DNA of 64,000 nucleotides from Tubulanus polymorphus. Lineage: Eukaryota > Nemertea > Palaeonemertea > Tubulaniformes > Tubulanidae. The translations under genes and the position numbers were made by a program. The notes below the pieces were generated by a model. It ran no database searches, was not told the DNA's origin, and saw only the letters and a program-made list of their open reading frames with translations. Positions 1 to 10,720 of this stretch are shown here, in pieces; positions within the stretch are counted from its first letter, which is position 1; every line of letters starts with the position of its first letter. Where the stretch lies: NCBI RefSeq assembly GCF_964204645.1, contig NC_134031.1:15063307-15127306 (forward strand). The letters are read 5' to 3'.

Positions 1-695
1 TGCAGTTTTGTTGTCACATGCAGTGGTATTCTCGAACTCAAAATCACTCGTTTTTCTTCGTTTTGGTGGAACTATGTCTGGTAATTCATTATCTGTAATA
101 TAGAAAAACAGGGTACTTTAGGACGACTCTATTTCATAGTACTAACTTTCTACTACAGTAGGCCTATCATAATGATTCCTTGGCGAATGTTTGTCTCCAT
201 CTGTAATCCATCTTGCAATAAATTATGGACATTCCCGGTATCCTGACATATTGAACTTACTAGTAACGAACTCTGCATCATGAAGCTCATTTTCATTTTG
301 GACGAGGGACGCATCAGGAAGGTTACCTGAAGAAAAGTTTCTATTCAATTTATCCTCATTCTCCGTTGGTCTTTTACTCTTACTTTAAAATTAGGATTGT
401 GCGCGCGACATGTGTAGTGAGTAGATACCTCGGAGCTAGAACCAACTTAATTATTTCTCCTTAGTCTTAACTAAGTACACTGTGAAAAAATTATCATTGA
501 TTTTCTTTCGTAAGATTTTTCATCAAATTATCCTAAGACTTTAATAACTCCTATAATAATATAATGTTATAAATGGAATCATTCTGGGTAAACCAGGTCG
601 ACCAAATGAATCATGCCAGCCAACCGATTGGAGTCTTCCCAGTCTTCCTCAAAGTTTGATACATTGTTATGCAACAGCAATTCATTATAACTCAC

Positions 696-1613
696 CATTT
701 CCTATAGGATTTCCTTGATTTTCTTGTTCGCCTGAATAAAAATGAATGCAAATATATTCATTAAAGAATTAATATAATAGATAGAAAAGATATTCGCGAG
801 ACTGATCTTTGCTTACTGTCAATAGCTTTGCAGTACTTGCAAAAAAACATCACACTGCTTGCAATGTTGCTGCCTATCAGGGGTATTTGTCTGTTGTAGC
901 AAGCTAGGTGAAACCACCTAAAGCATCTATCACAGCCAATCTGATTGAAAATGATAAATCAAATAAACTGGGAACATTTCTAAACATTCACCACGAATAG
1001 AAGAAAAATTGTATAATATCAATTAGTGTCAACGGAAACTTACCCAATCGGTAACATGAATTGAGCTTGCATGACAACATAGACAGCACATCTTTGAAGG
1101 ATCTGTAGCTATTGAATGAAAATACACTGTAATTTCAATTTCAGGTAAAGGAATGTGTATATCTTTATAGCGTACTGTTCACCTTTCTTACCTATCGATC
1201 CCATGAGCCACATGGCTATCTCAAATCGGTACTGATCGATCGCAGAACTAGTATTGTCAAACTCAAGGGTTTCATTTGCCAAAATACTCTCTGCAAACTA
1301 CAGAATATCGCAGAATATAATCAATTATAGTGTGAGGCCTATTTGATTAACAAACACGGTCTCCTGCAAGTTATTTAGATACAGGGTATACCATAATTAA
1401 ACTTGTTAATATCAATAATATCCCTGTATATAAAGTCCTTTCATATACCTTGAGAACAAAGACTCCACATGATGATGAATCTAGCTGCTTTGAGTGTTTG
1501 ACGGTCCTCAACCTCCAGTTTCCCATTGACTTGACACTCTTGATGGCGATTGTGTTTTTAAAAACGGTTATCAATTCCTCTTTTAGTTCGCCCAATGAAT
1601 TGCCTCCACATGC
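696..1613 (-). CDS. Ulp1/C48-like cysteine protease with PHD finger, C-terminal part (partial)
   Basis: Five exons join in phase on the minus strand: 1613-1449, 1297-1192, 1108-1044, 940-817 and 731-696, each with AG/GT borders. The first carries QLDSSSCGVFVLK, the Gln and catalytic Cys end of a Ulp1/sentrin-type protease fold, and the next continues FAESILANETLEF, as expected after the Cys. Exons 3 and 4 together make a C4HC3 PHD finger: CCLCC, then GCDRC, WFHLAC and FCKYC. Family knowledge: Ulp1-type proteases cleave SUMO-like or other isopeptide bonds, and PHD fingers usually bind histone tails. The His and Asp half of the catalytic site should lie in upstream exons, but I found none in 1614-2400. 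The gene is therefore 5' truncated, a remnant of a domesticated or mobile-element gene, or has an unrecognised upstream exon. The true C terminus (below 696) is also uncertain; a possible last exon ending about 590 reads acidic residues then a stop. Confidence 0.6.
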
Positions 1614-2491
1614 CTGTACCCGTTTGAGACGATTTCACCGAGAAATGAGTAGCTCCGAGAATATCCAAGTCAGGTTATCCATATCGCGGCAGTTTGTTTT
1701 TTTTGGGCAGTGATCTCAAATCCAGGGAACATCACCGAATAATATCCATATTGGGGAATTATGTTCTATTAAATCGCTAAAACGTTTTATTAAACGCACG
1801 ATTTTTTTTAGATTGATAGTAAATTAGCGCAACCCACGCGGCCTAAATCGAATAGATAATCAATAATGAAACAAAATGACAAAATAGTCACGTTCACATA
1901 AAATCATTTAAATCTGGCAGAAGATTTTGTAGTTTTATTCATCTTATCTTAGAATTTCTGACCCCGCTGCCCGCAACCATTAGTGACAGACAGTTACCGT
2001 TCTGCCCTTACGTTAGCGATGAGTGAACTAGTCAGCTGGTATTCGTACTGTGGCAAGTAACTAATAGTTGGTTCGCATTTTGACCGCTAATGGTTAATAC
2101 AGGGGCAGCACTTGGCGGTTTAAAAGTACATGAAAAATCGAGATACGTTGAGATAATCAATAAATCGAACGGTCAAGTTGTAATCGGGTCATTTATTTAT
2201 AATTGGTAAACAATCAATTTCCCACGGAAGTGTAAATTCAAGCATAAAACATATTTAGGCTTCCGCTAAATGTGCCACATATCTGCAATGAAAGAGAAAG
2301 CTTAATCAAACGTTGCTATCATGATTCTACTATTGGCAGATTGATGGGTCCCGGGTTCGAATCTACAGTCGATAACAAGGTTTAAACACGGTTAAAACCA
2401 GGTTGAAATGCCTCGAGTTTCTCAAATAAAATCTAATAATTAAATTAATGATAAAATTTAATAATTTTCGCATATGATTCCAATATGTTGC
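1614..2491. other. intergenic; 3' flank of the first cysteine-rich peptide gene
   Basis: No coding exon recognised. From 2141 the sequence is the start of a duplicated block (see 9871-11106). A TTTATT (AATAAA on the minus strand) near 2189 lies about 300 nt past the stop of the peptide gene and recurs in the second copy near 9918, so it is the likely shared polyadenylation signal. A tRNA-like B-box (GGTTCGAATC) sits near 2353. Confidence 0.4.
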
Positions 2492-2734
2492 TCACCCGCA
2501 TTTTGTTGCTGAATTCGCTACTTTGTCGCATTTGCAGCATGTTGAGCCGTTACAAACGCCGTTTGGCACAACAACTTCATCGTGATCACACCCTTCACCA
2601 GGTCGGCACGCAAAGTAAATCTCTTCTCCTTTTACTTTGTAGTTGCAGTCACTGTCACCTCGTGCCGTACCAGTGACGGCCAGCAGCAACGCCATCAACC
2701 AGACTAGAATAACTGTACGCGGGATACCTATCAT
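2492..2734 (-). CDS. small secreted cysteine-rich peptide, copy 1 (80 aa)
   Basis: An 80-residue ORF begins MIGIPRTVILVWLMALLLAV, a short basic N-region followed by a hydrophobic core: a signal peptide with likely cleavage after the TGTARG region near residue 27. The mature part of about 53 residues has eight cysteines spaced C-x12-C-x5-C-x11-C-x4-CC-x1-C-x9-C, ending KCG. A splice acceptor (TTTTTTACAG) lies one base before the ATG, so a 5' UTR intron is likely. The second copy at 10256-10495 keeps all eight cysteines and the acceptor, while loop residues change. Role unknown: small disulfide-rich secreted peptides of invertebrates include antimicrobial, protease-inhibitor and venom-type molecules, and nothing here decides between them. 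The TGA follows a GG/GTGAGC that could also act as a splice donor, so a longer isoform cannot be excluded. Confidence 0.75.
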   Translation of the reverse strand: MIGIPRTVILVWLMALLLAVTGTARGDSDCNYKVKGEEIYFACRPGEGCDHDEVVVPNGVCNGSTCCKCDKVANSATKCG

Positions 2735-3270
2735 TCTGTAAAAAATGTCAACGTTTTCTATAAGTGTGGGGTGAGGTTCCACAGTTCTGAACCCAGTTTC
2801 ACAGTTCTGGAACCACTTCCACAGTTCTGAACCCAGTTCCACAATTGTGAGTTAAAATTTAAGAGTTATTTGATAGATTGTCCAAGAACTGATCAGCCTA
2901 AAGAAGTTATTGGAGTTATGAACTGGATCCTGAACTGTAGACTGGGGCCTGCCTATCTGATATCGGAGTTGATGATATAGTTATATCTGTTATAGTTTAC
3001 TCATATTTGCCCTAATCAGACTCACTGGACTCGCTTACTGTGTATAGGATGTTTATACATTCGATATCAATTCCGCTTTCAGTGTAGATACTGTATTTTA
3101 TATAAAATAACATTTATTCGAAAAATCTAACACATTCCAACGATAACGAGTAAAGTAATTATAAATGTCTTGTTCTATACCAGAGGTCGAAAGGTCGAGC
3201 TCATAAAAAATTGAAAATAAATTCTCGCACGCTCGAATTTATTTTTATTTTTATTCACTCAATACTCTAA

Positions 3271-3423
3271 TGTGATTTTGATAATGAATTTAAAAAGTTT
3301 AATCCTAATGAAAAAGTGTATTGTTATTGTGGTGGTAAATATTTAAGATCACATAAATCAAAGCATTATCAAACAATTAAACATATCAATTATGGAAAGA
3401 ATTATAATTCAATATTGAAATAA
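3271..3423 (+). pseudogene. zinc-finger-like ORF remnant inside the TIR element
   Basis: A 50-codon open frame ending in TAA reads KVYCYCGGKYLRSHKSKHYQ followed by TIKH: C-x1-C-x11-H-x5-H, a compact zinc-knuckle pattern. It starts after an in-frame stop, with no clear ATG, and sits entirely within the element, so it is likely a remnant of the protein of the autonomous parent. Function unknown. Confidence 0.35.
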
Positions 3424-3484
3424 GATTAAGCTGTATGTTTCAAATATATGATAGCTAAATATTGTGAAATAAGTTAATGAATAA

Positions 3485-3675
3485 CTGTTAAATTGTTAAA
3501 ATGTTAAATTGTAAGACTGTTGATATGTTAAATTGTTAGACTGTTGAAATGTTAAATTGTTAGACTGTTAAAATGTTAAATTGTTAGACTGTTAAACTAT
3601 CAAATTGTTAGACTGTTTGAATAGTAAATTATTAGACTGTTAAAATATTAAATTGTTAGACTGTTGAAATAGTAA
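3485..3675 (+). repeat. 24 bp minisatellite (GTTAAATTGTTAGACTGTT)
   Basis: About eight imperfect AT-rich units of the type GTTAAATTGTTAGACTGTTG, in tandem inside the TIR element. Confidence 0.8.
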
Positions 3676-3840
3676 GGTTGAGTGAATAAAAAATGAAAAT
3701 AAATTCGAGTGTGCGCGAATTCATTTTTCATTTTTTATGAGCTCGACCTTTATACCTCTTGTATAGAACAAGACATTTATAATTACTAACAGTGTACACA
3801 CTATCGGGTCGATAATCGGTGTTAAATCGACCCGAGAGAG

Positions 3841-6770
3841 TGAAAACAGAGCAGATGCTTTTAAGACTGGAAATCGGAAATACAGCGTCCATAAGAAAAG
3901 GCAATGAAATCCTCGCCGAGACCCGATGCAAAAAGGCAACCGCATAGAAGACATCGCCCAAAATGGTGCACTGGTCCCCATACGCATCAGGAGGCAGCAT
4001 CCAAAATGGGAAAACGTTCTCCTTTTTCGGAGACACCACGGTCCAGACTGGAAAATTGGAATCACCTGACTCCGAGAAGTTATAGGACCCCCCAAGGCCC
4101 TCTCCTAGCTCCGCCCTGACTACGGTATTGATAGTTGGAGTATGGAAATTTGTTGAATCGATCCTTGAATCGAGTTAATAGGCGACGCAAAGAGAGATCA
4201 CTGAGCGGGTTACTGAGATGAAAACGGATTTTAAGCAAGACATGTTTTATATCAGTTTGTACACGGCGTGCACATAATTGCGAAAATAACTACCGAGATA
4301 CGAAATAACTCCATAGACATTTTCAACCGAAAATAATTTTGATGCCGGACCTGGATTTAGGAGGTGGAATTGGGGATGTCCGAGGCAGGTAACGCGAAAC
4401 TCTAGTTGTTATTTTTTTCGATATTTCTTCGTTCATAAAATTCGTCTTGTATAGAATTCGACATCTAAATGTCCACAAAACATATTACAAACGCTGACAG
4501 AAAGTTAACGATCTGACCTGAACACATACATATCTGTATAGTATATTAGCCTTGAATTAATTTAGCGAAAAATCGCCGATAACACCGATTAGAATGAAGG
4601 AATCATCATGCGTAAATAGTTTACCGGTATTCCTACAAAATTTGCCCAACTACAAAATCTTTGAATTTGAAAATCTCTTCGTGAAAGTGGAACTTTTTTC
4701 ATGTAAGTGGTACTTCTTTTTTTTCTAAATAGTAAAACTTTTTGTAACTTTTTAGCGTGTACACGCTGATGTCGGGTCGTGGGAGTTCTCGCGCAGAAAA
4801 CCTTTGAAAATGAGATGCAACAAGTGCAATTTCAAGCATATTTGGGGTGAAAATTTTGCTATACTCTTTCCTACAATTCGACCTCCAAATCAACTTATGT
4901 AAGATTGAAAGTCTGTGCATATTTTGAAAGAAAAACGAATTAGAAAGTGTTAACGATCCTAATGCAAAAAATGGTGAATTGTAAATGTATTATTAGGAAG
5001 GCATAGTTTTTCGATATTCTTGGATCCGTTCTTCCCATTATATTCGTATATTCAGCGAATGTAATTGAATGTAATGAAGCTATCTTATATAAAAGCGACA
5101 ATTGTTACACTCTGACGCTTGGCTGATTTAAACGACTTATTCATGCTCATGAACGTTATGTTATGAACGCCGTCCATGTGGGTTTATGGGGTCCCTGCAA
5201 CATTTCAACTAACCGAACATCACATTTCTGCGGATAATTTCAAACATCGTAAACATTAAACAGTAGATTTTACTTACGCGTTTATAATTTTCAAGCGAGA
5301 AAATATCGACGTCAGTTTGTAGATCGGAGATCACAGCTATAACCACAGTGAATTCTACCCATCTTTTATTCCTTCGAGTTAAAAGTCACCTGTTTGTCAG
5401 CAGAAATCCACCTGTTCGTGATATTGGCATTCGCGAAATGAAATCGTTAATGGCAAGTGTCAAATCGACACTGTTGAACTGCACCAATTGGACTCCACGG
5501 ATTCTAGTATTTAATTCGCACTCGCGTTCAGTTGCTTAGAAATTGAGGTTGGCTCCTTCACCAAATGAGCTCTGAATAGGTTGATATTTAAGCTTTATGC
5601 GGTGCTTAGAAATTAGAATGTTGAAGGTCACAAAATCAGCATCAGTCGCCCATGTATGTGCTAATCATTTAGGCTTCTCGTTAAAGAGCCGTTAAGTAGG
5701 AAGATTTGAAAAAGCAATAGGGAACCTTTCTATTGGGTGCTTCAAAGAACCCCCCCCCCCTGACAGTTGCTTTGAAGAAACTTTAGGAACCACTTGTTCT
5801 ATATCCAATAAAGCTTGAAAGAATATCATAGTCCCCCCTTCTAACCAAAAACCCTTTCGAATTAAAATCACCATGTCAAAAAATCCACCCGATCTATGAC
5901 GAAAGTCCACAGTACTTCTTAAAGCGGGAATATGCAATAAAATTGCATAAAAATCCAACTTATTTTTCAAAATAGACCCAGATCCCCTGCATGAGTATCG
6001 CGCGAGGTGTAGTTAAGTGCCCTTGTCATATGAGATGAATCCCACTCCCTTTCATTTCAATATGTGTGTCATCTCTGATGATTTCAAGGAGCACTCAACG
6101 AGATGGGTTCTTCGGGTAACCTTACTATGGGGTTCTTCGAAGAACTTCCTCGGCAGCAGTGCTGTTACCGACCTTAAGAGGTTCCTCCACAGAGGCAAAG
6201 CAAAAGAACCATCAGTCTTAAGAGTGTATATCTAATGAAGCTTGAAAGATAGCTCTAACGGTTCCTTGTTCAAATGTTAATTGCCCGAGATATATTTTTG
6301 AACTGACTAAAATGCATATCTTTGTATAATGAAGCAACTACTAAATGCGTCAGCCTATTACATATGTCCGGTTCAGGTGTCTGGGTTATCATTTTTATTC
6401 TATAGATTATTACGATTGCTAACCGAAATTACTTATATTCCCAGTATCATTAACTCGTAAGTAAGAAATACATTTAAGAATCTGCCGAATTATCTTGGCG
6501 TTTCGAATTAATCACTTTTATTACCCCTTTTTGGTGATCCAGCTGTCATCAATCACACCTGTAAGCAGTTCTTATAGTATATTAGAGTTTCTTTGATATG
6601 TATAGGGTTGGAAACAATAATGATTTTAATAATTAGTTACTGCCTTCATGTATAACAAAGCTTGTTATATCAGTAATGAAATCAAATTCAAGTCAGGAAT
6701 TTTAATAACAAAGAATAGATTATCAAAGAAGCTTCATAGCAAATTATCTTTTTATTTCATACAGCCATGT
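3841..6770. other. intergenic, nothing recognised
   Basis: AT-rich sequence with scattered stops on both strands. No exon with convincing splice borders and protein-like composition was found, only short chance ORFs. Confidence 0.4.
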
Positions 6771-6815
6771 GCATCAGGAAAATCGGTTGAAGGGCGGGTG
6801 AGCTTGATAAACCCA

Positions 6816-6914
6816 TCCTCCCTCTGCAGGGACTCGAACCTGATGGCATCGCTACACTCAGCCACGGCACGAACCCCTGCATCAGTAGACCGGGTGCACA
6901 GGTACATGCGCAGC
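6816..6914 (-). repeat. tRNA-like SINE head (reverse orientation)
   Basis: Contains GGGACTCGAACC (6829-6840), the complement of a pol III B-box, beside GATGGCATCG and CACGGCACGAACCC. The same sequence occurs inverted at 7398-7487. The fold does not give a complete tRNA cloverleaf, so I call it a tRNA-derived repeat. Confidence 0.45.
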
Positions 6915-7254
6915 TTTCCGAACGAAAACTGGCGGCACCAATCAGATTGCTCGTTGTATAATCGTTGAGGCAAATTTCAAGGAAGAACTCATCCTCGCTT
7001 GCCAGGGGTCCGGTATCACTCCCGAACTCGCTTCCACCAGCCACCTGGCCTCACGAAGCGTGATTTCAATACTGGCGCTGTTGCGCATGACGTCATATAT
7101 CGATTTGCGAAATACTTCCTTGTTCGGTAATACGTTCGCTGATTGGTCAATTTAACGGGAAACCAACAGAAGTCTACTGACGGTTTGTTACAAGCACTGT
7201 GATTGGAACGACCGGATTCTGGTCGGCTAGTAACGACTCCAACGACTCGTGAGG

Positions 7255-7310
7255 TCAAGGGGTTCGGGGAACAGCTTTAGCGTAGTGGGTTCGAATCCCT
7301 TGACGGGTGA
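7255..7310 (+). repeat. tRNA-like fragment with B-box
   Basis: GGTTCGAATCCC (7288-7299) is a B-box match. GTCAAGGGG near 7254 pairs with CCCTTGAC near 7297-7304, like an acceptor stem, but the intervening arms do not form a normal tRNA. Confidence 0.35.
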
Positions 7311-7397
7311 AGATGGGAAGAACTATAAATGGGAAAACCCGGGCTAAAATAAAACGGGATATCTGATTGGCTAAAAATCACATCATCTGAACTGCGC

Positions 7398-7487
7398 ATG
7401 TATCTGCGCACACGGTCGATTATGGCAGGGTTTCGTGCCGTGGCAATCTCGATGCCATCAGGTTCGAATCCCTGCCGGGGGAGGATG
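7398..7487 (+). repeat. tRNA-like SINE head (forward)
   Basis: Inverted partner of 6816-6914. The B-box GGTTCGAATCCC begins at 7461 and an A-box-like stretch GTGCCGTGGC lies near 7435. Confidence 0.45.
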
Positions 7488-8178
7488 GATAAACTGTGTT
7501 CAACTTATCTCACGATATAACGGTAGAAAATAGGTGGGGAGTCCATAAACCGGCTATAAACACGTAACTGTGTTATGGAGAATATTGTCTTCTGTTGACT
7601 CTTTTTGTTTTTATCTTCGTTTGTCATTGCCACCCAACTTGGTCATGATGAATGAAAAAAAGATCTCAGTTTTTCAACCATTGCAGGAGACTTGCCATAC
7701 ATAGAAAAAACAAAATATAGTCAGGGGAGTTTCGAGGGCCCGTCATATGAATATCAATGATTATTTTGCCTGAGTGTTTGGCTGGTTTGACTAAAAAATC
7801 TCTCAAGACTTTTGCTAGCTCTGAGTGACTGGGTTATGCGCGATCTTTATTAAAATCATTCTCTTATACGTGATATATTCTAATTGTTGTATGCACTGTA
7901 TAATCGAGGCATCAAAAGCGAAATTGCGCGTATACACCTGCTGGTAGCTTTCGCATATCAAATGGATATCTTGTTGAAAATCCGATCCTCTCTGTCACGT
8001 CAAAACTATTGATTCGAAATGTATATCTATGCGCTGCCTGACAACACTTGTGAGTTCAGATTTGTTGCGAGTTAACTCATTTAAAATGAACTCCCAACTG
8101 TGGAACTGGGCCCCGTAGACTATCAGGCTATCATCAAGTTGGTACAAATACTGAGTAAGAGTTTGTGAACCAGTAGGC

Positions 8179-8459
8179 CTAAGGCGCGTTCACACGACGA
8201 AATTTAGACCGGTCCAAATTTGGTCCGGTCCAGTTTAGACTGGACCAAGCGTTCACACGGGGAAAATGCCGTTCCAAATTAGACCGAGGACAGAGGACCG
8301 AATTGGTCAAATGAAGAATGTCTTGCTCTACTTGGAATCTGGAAGCAAGACTTCGTCCAGGCGCAATTAATTATTTTAGCAGATGGTCTAGATTTGGACC
8401 GGACCAGGTACAGACCCATTTATACCGGTCTAACAAGTTGTCGAGTGAACGCGGCTCTA
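8179..8459. mobile_element. MITE with GCGCGTTCACACGACG ends
   Basis: The left end GGCGCGTTCACACGACG and the right end GTCGAGTGAACGCGGC are inverted repeats of about 30 bp with a few mismatches. The interior has repeated inverted GGTCCGGTCCA/TGGACCGGACC blocks. About 280 bp, no coding capacity. Confidence 0.6.
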
Positions 8460-8705
8460 GACTCTGTCTCTTACTGCGGTAAAGCTGAGACTTGTTAAAT
8501 TCACCCCGAATTGGTGTCACTGAGCTTGTGAAATAACAGAGTTTGTGAAATCATGGACTCCATGGTGAAATACAGTAGATTCTGCGAGAGATTCTGTGTC
8601 TTTTACAGCGGTAACAACAAGTTAAGCCTGGTAAAATTCTACCCCATGGTATCACAGGGGCTCGTATTACCCCATTAAATTCTACCCCATGTTATCACAG
8701 GAGCT

Positions 8706-8856
8706 CGTATTTGAAGTTTGGGAGTGAACTGTAGCTTAGATCATCCAGTATCCCTGGTACTATATATATATAAAAAGAAGATATTTCTTATTATATATAT
8801 AGTACCAGGGATATTGGATGATCTAAGCTACAGTTCACTCCCAAACTTCAAATACG
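8706..8856. repeat. long near-perfect palindrome (hairpin arms about 60 bp)
   Basis: CGTATTTGAAGTTTGGGAGT at the left is mirrored as its complement at the right. The arms run to a central AT-rich loop (ATATATATAAAAAGAAGATA), giving a snapback of about 150 bp. Confidence 0.85.
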
Positions 8857-9870
8857 GGCCCATGTGCATGGTATCAAATACTCAGAAGGAACAAGTGAAA
8901 TACTACCCCGAGTTAGTTTAGAATACTGTCAGAGCGTTTGTGAAATCCACACGACTATGTAGATTCAGATTTACATGTACCGATCGATCAACAGTAGGCA
9001 TATAGTAGATCGCTGAAAATCCATCTGTTCGTGATTGACTTTATTCCAACGCTGCCGTATTAAGTCTTTTATTTTTCGTGGCTGATTCAGCGGTGTTGTC
9101 ATATCGCGGAATTTTTTAAAAACAGGGAATTTCTCCACTTTCACTATGAATAGTAATTTTACCCACGGGGATATGCGGTGTCGGATTAAGGCACCGGACC
9201 AATCGATGCTCTCAGTTAGTTTCGAATCACACTGTTAGCCGCACAATTTTATCTGACATTATTCTATGATACCGTTCACTGGCTACGAGTTACCAGCTGC
9301 TGCAGCAGCAGTCAGAATGTAGTCGGACAAAGAGATCGGTGTCAGGTCAAGCATCAGTTATCGAAGTTAATCGACTTTTTGCGATCTATGTAGATTTGAG
9401 CACGGTCGCCCTGTTGGTTCGTAGTTTCAGTTGATTGCAAACGTGAAACGTGCTACTACCAAAGATGTACTGCGGTTCCTTGAAAATCATTCTGATAGAA
9501 ACCATAAATTACTCTTTTTCCTCCACATACCATGGAAATGGTTGGAATCATAGGCGTCCCCTAGGGGGCGCAGGGATAGCGAACTTTTCAAGATAGCTTA
9601 CTTCTCAAGTTACTATGTAATCAATGTTCAAGATTTTTCTTGCCAATTTGACTAGTCTTTTAACTCTAAAAGATTCATTTAGATCAGAGCCTGGAAAACG
9701 TCTCTAAAGACTCCAATTTTCAAAAAGTTTTTTGGGGGGAGACCCACCAAACATCCGACATTGTGCATGGATACTGGATTGATGCTTATTTGAACCACCT
9801 ATGAAAATTCCTGGGGACGTCTATGGGAATGCGATTAACATTTGTAATCGTATTCGTACACGAATAATGA
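8857..9870. other. intergenic, nothing recognised
   Basis: No exon recognised. A SINE-like head may lie near 9165-9240, where pol III-box-like words occur. The rest is unassigned. Confidence 0.35.
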
Positions 9871-10255
9871 AGATACGTTGAGATAATCAATAAATCGAAC
9901 GGCAAGAATCGGGTCATTTATTTTTATGGTAAACATCAATTCCACAGAAGTTTGAATTCAATCATAAAACATATTTAGGCTTCCTTCAAATGTTTTACAT
10001 ATCTGCAATAAAAGAGAAAGCTTAATCAGGGTTAGTCCTGGGAAACCAAGATCCAAACGACGTAAAGCCAAATAAACAAACAAACACTGCCCCATCAAGT
10101 GCAGTAGAATAATCCCAGGTTCGAATCTACAGTCGATAACAAGGTTTAAACAAGGTTAAAACTAGGTTGAAATTACTCGAGTTTCTTAAATAATGTTTGA
10201 TAATTAAATTTATGATAGAATTTGATAATTTTCGCATATGATTCCAACAAGTTGC

Positions 10256-10495
10256 TCACCCGCATTTTGTTGCTGGATTCGTTTCTTTGTCGCATTTGCA
10301 GCATAATTCGGGACAACTGTCGTTTGGCACAACAACTTCATCGTGATCACAGCCATCAGCAGGTCGGCACGCATAGTAAATCTCTTTTCCTTTTACTTTG
10401 TAGTTGCAGCCACCGTCACCTCGTGCCGTACCAGTGACGGCCAGCAGCACCGCCATCAACCAGACTAGAATAACTGTACGCGGGATACCTATCAT
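10256..10495 (-). CDS. small secreted cysteine-rich peptide, copy 2 (79 aa)
   Basis: The paralogue of 2492-2734. Its signal peptide differs by one residue (V for L at position 16), and the mature part of about 52 residues keeps the same eight-cysteine framework with changes such as GG for SD before the first Cys and DSCPELCC for GVCNGSTCC. A splice acceptor (TTTTTACAG) again falls one base before the ATG, and the stop and KCG end are retained. The framework is conserved while the loops vary, which suggests a functional pair rather than a pseudogene. Promoter and 3' flank were duplicated too, so expression may be similar. The biochemical role is unknown. Confidence 0.75.
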   Translation of the reverse strand: MIGIPRTVILVWLMAVLLAVTGTARGDGGCNYKVKGKEIYYACRPADGCDHDEVVVPNDSCPELCCKCDKETNPATKCG

Positions 10496-10534
10496 TCTGT
10501 AAAAATAATTGGCAACGTTTTCTATAAGTGTCGG

Positions 10535-10720
10535 GGCCAGGTTCCACAGTTTTTAATCCAGTTCCACCAGTCTGTTCCACAGTCAGTTCTGTATCCACAT
10601 CCACAGTTCGGGAACCCAGTTCCACACTTTCTGGACCCAGTTCCACAATTCCGGAACCAGTTCCACAGTTCTGGACCTAGTTCCACAGTTCTGGACCCAG
10701 TTCCACAGTTCTGAGTTAAA
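10535..10720 (-). repeat. short tandem repeat of the CAGTTCCACAGTTCTGG family
   Basis: About eight units of roughly 21-25 bp (CCAGTTCCACAGTTCTGGAC) lie just upstream of the peptide 2 coding exon. A shorter array at 2775-2845 sits at the same place upstream of peptide 1. Confidence 0.7.

Larger units (their letters stand above)
3155..3786. mobile_element. non-autonomous TIR element with TAA target duplication
   Basis: Terminal inverted repeats begin GTAATTATAAATGTCTTG and end with the complement of it, about 65 bp per arm. TAA is found on both sides (3151-3153 and 3787-3789). The homologous site in the second segmental copy (near 11050) reads straight through without the insert. The body holds a 24 bp minisatellite (3485-3675) and a short plus-strand frame (3271-3423) with a zinc-finger-like motif. 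A TWA target duplication is known for PIF/Harbinger elements, which this would fit, but no transposase is seen. Confidence 0.65.
2141..3840. repeat. segmental duplication, copy 1 (holds peptide gene 1)
   Basis: Homologous to 9871-11106 from AGATACGTTG onward through the peptide exon and its upstream flank to the GTCGATAATCGG stretch near 3815. The two copies share 3' flank, coding exon and 5' flank, so the gene was duplicated with its control region. Copy 1 is longer because of an insertion at about 3155-3786. Confidence 0.75.

Noticed and set aside
3721-4095. ORFs of 124 and 103 aa on the minus strand
   Set aside because: They start within the duplicated non-coding flank and run into the TIR element; the second segmental copy does not keep them open.
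6816-7487. tRNA genes
   Set aside because: B-box matches are present, but D- and anticodon arms do not form; the repeats occur as inverted copies, typical of tRNA-derived SINEs.
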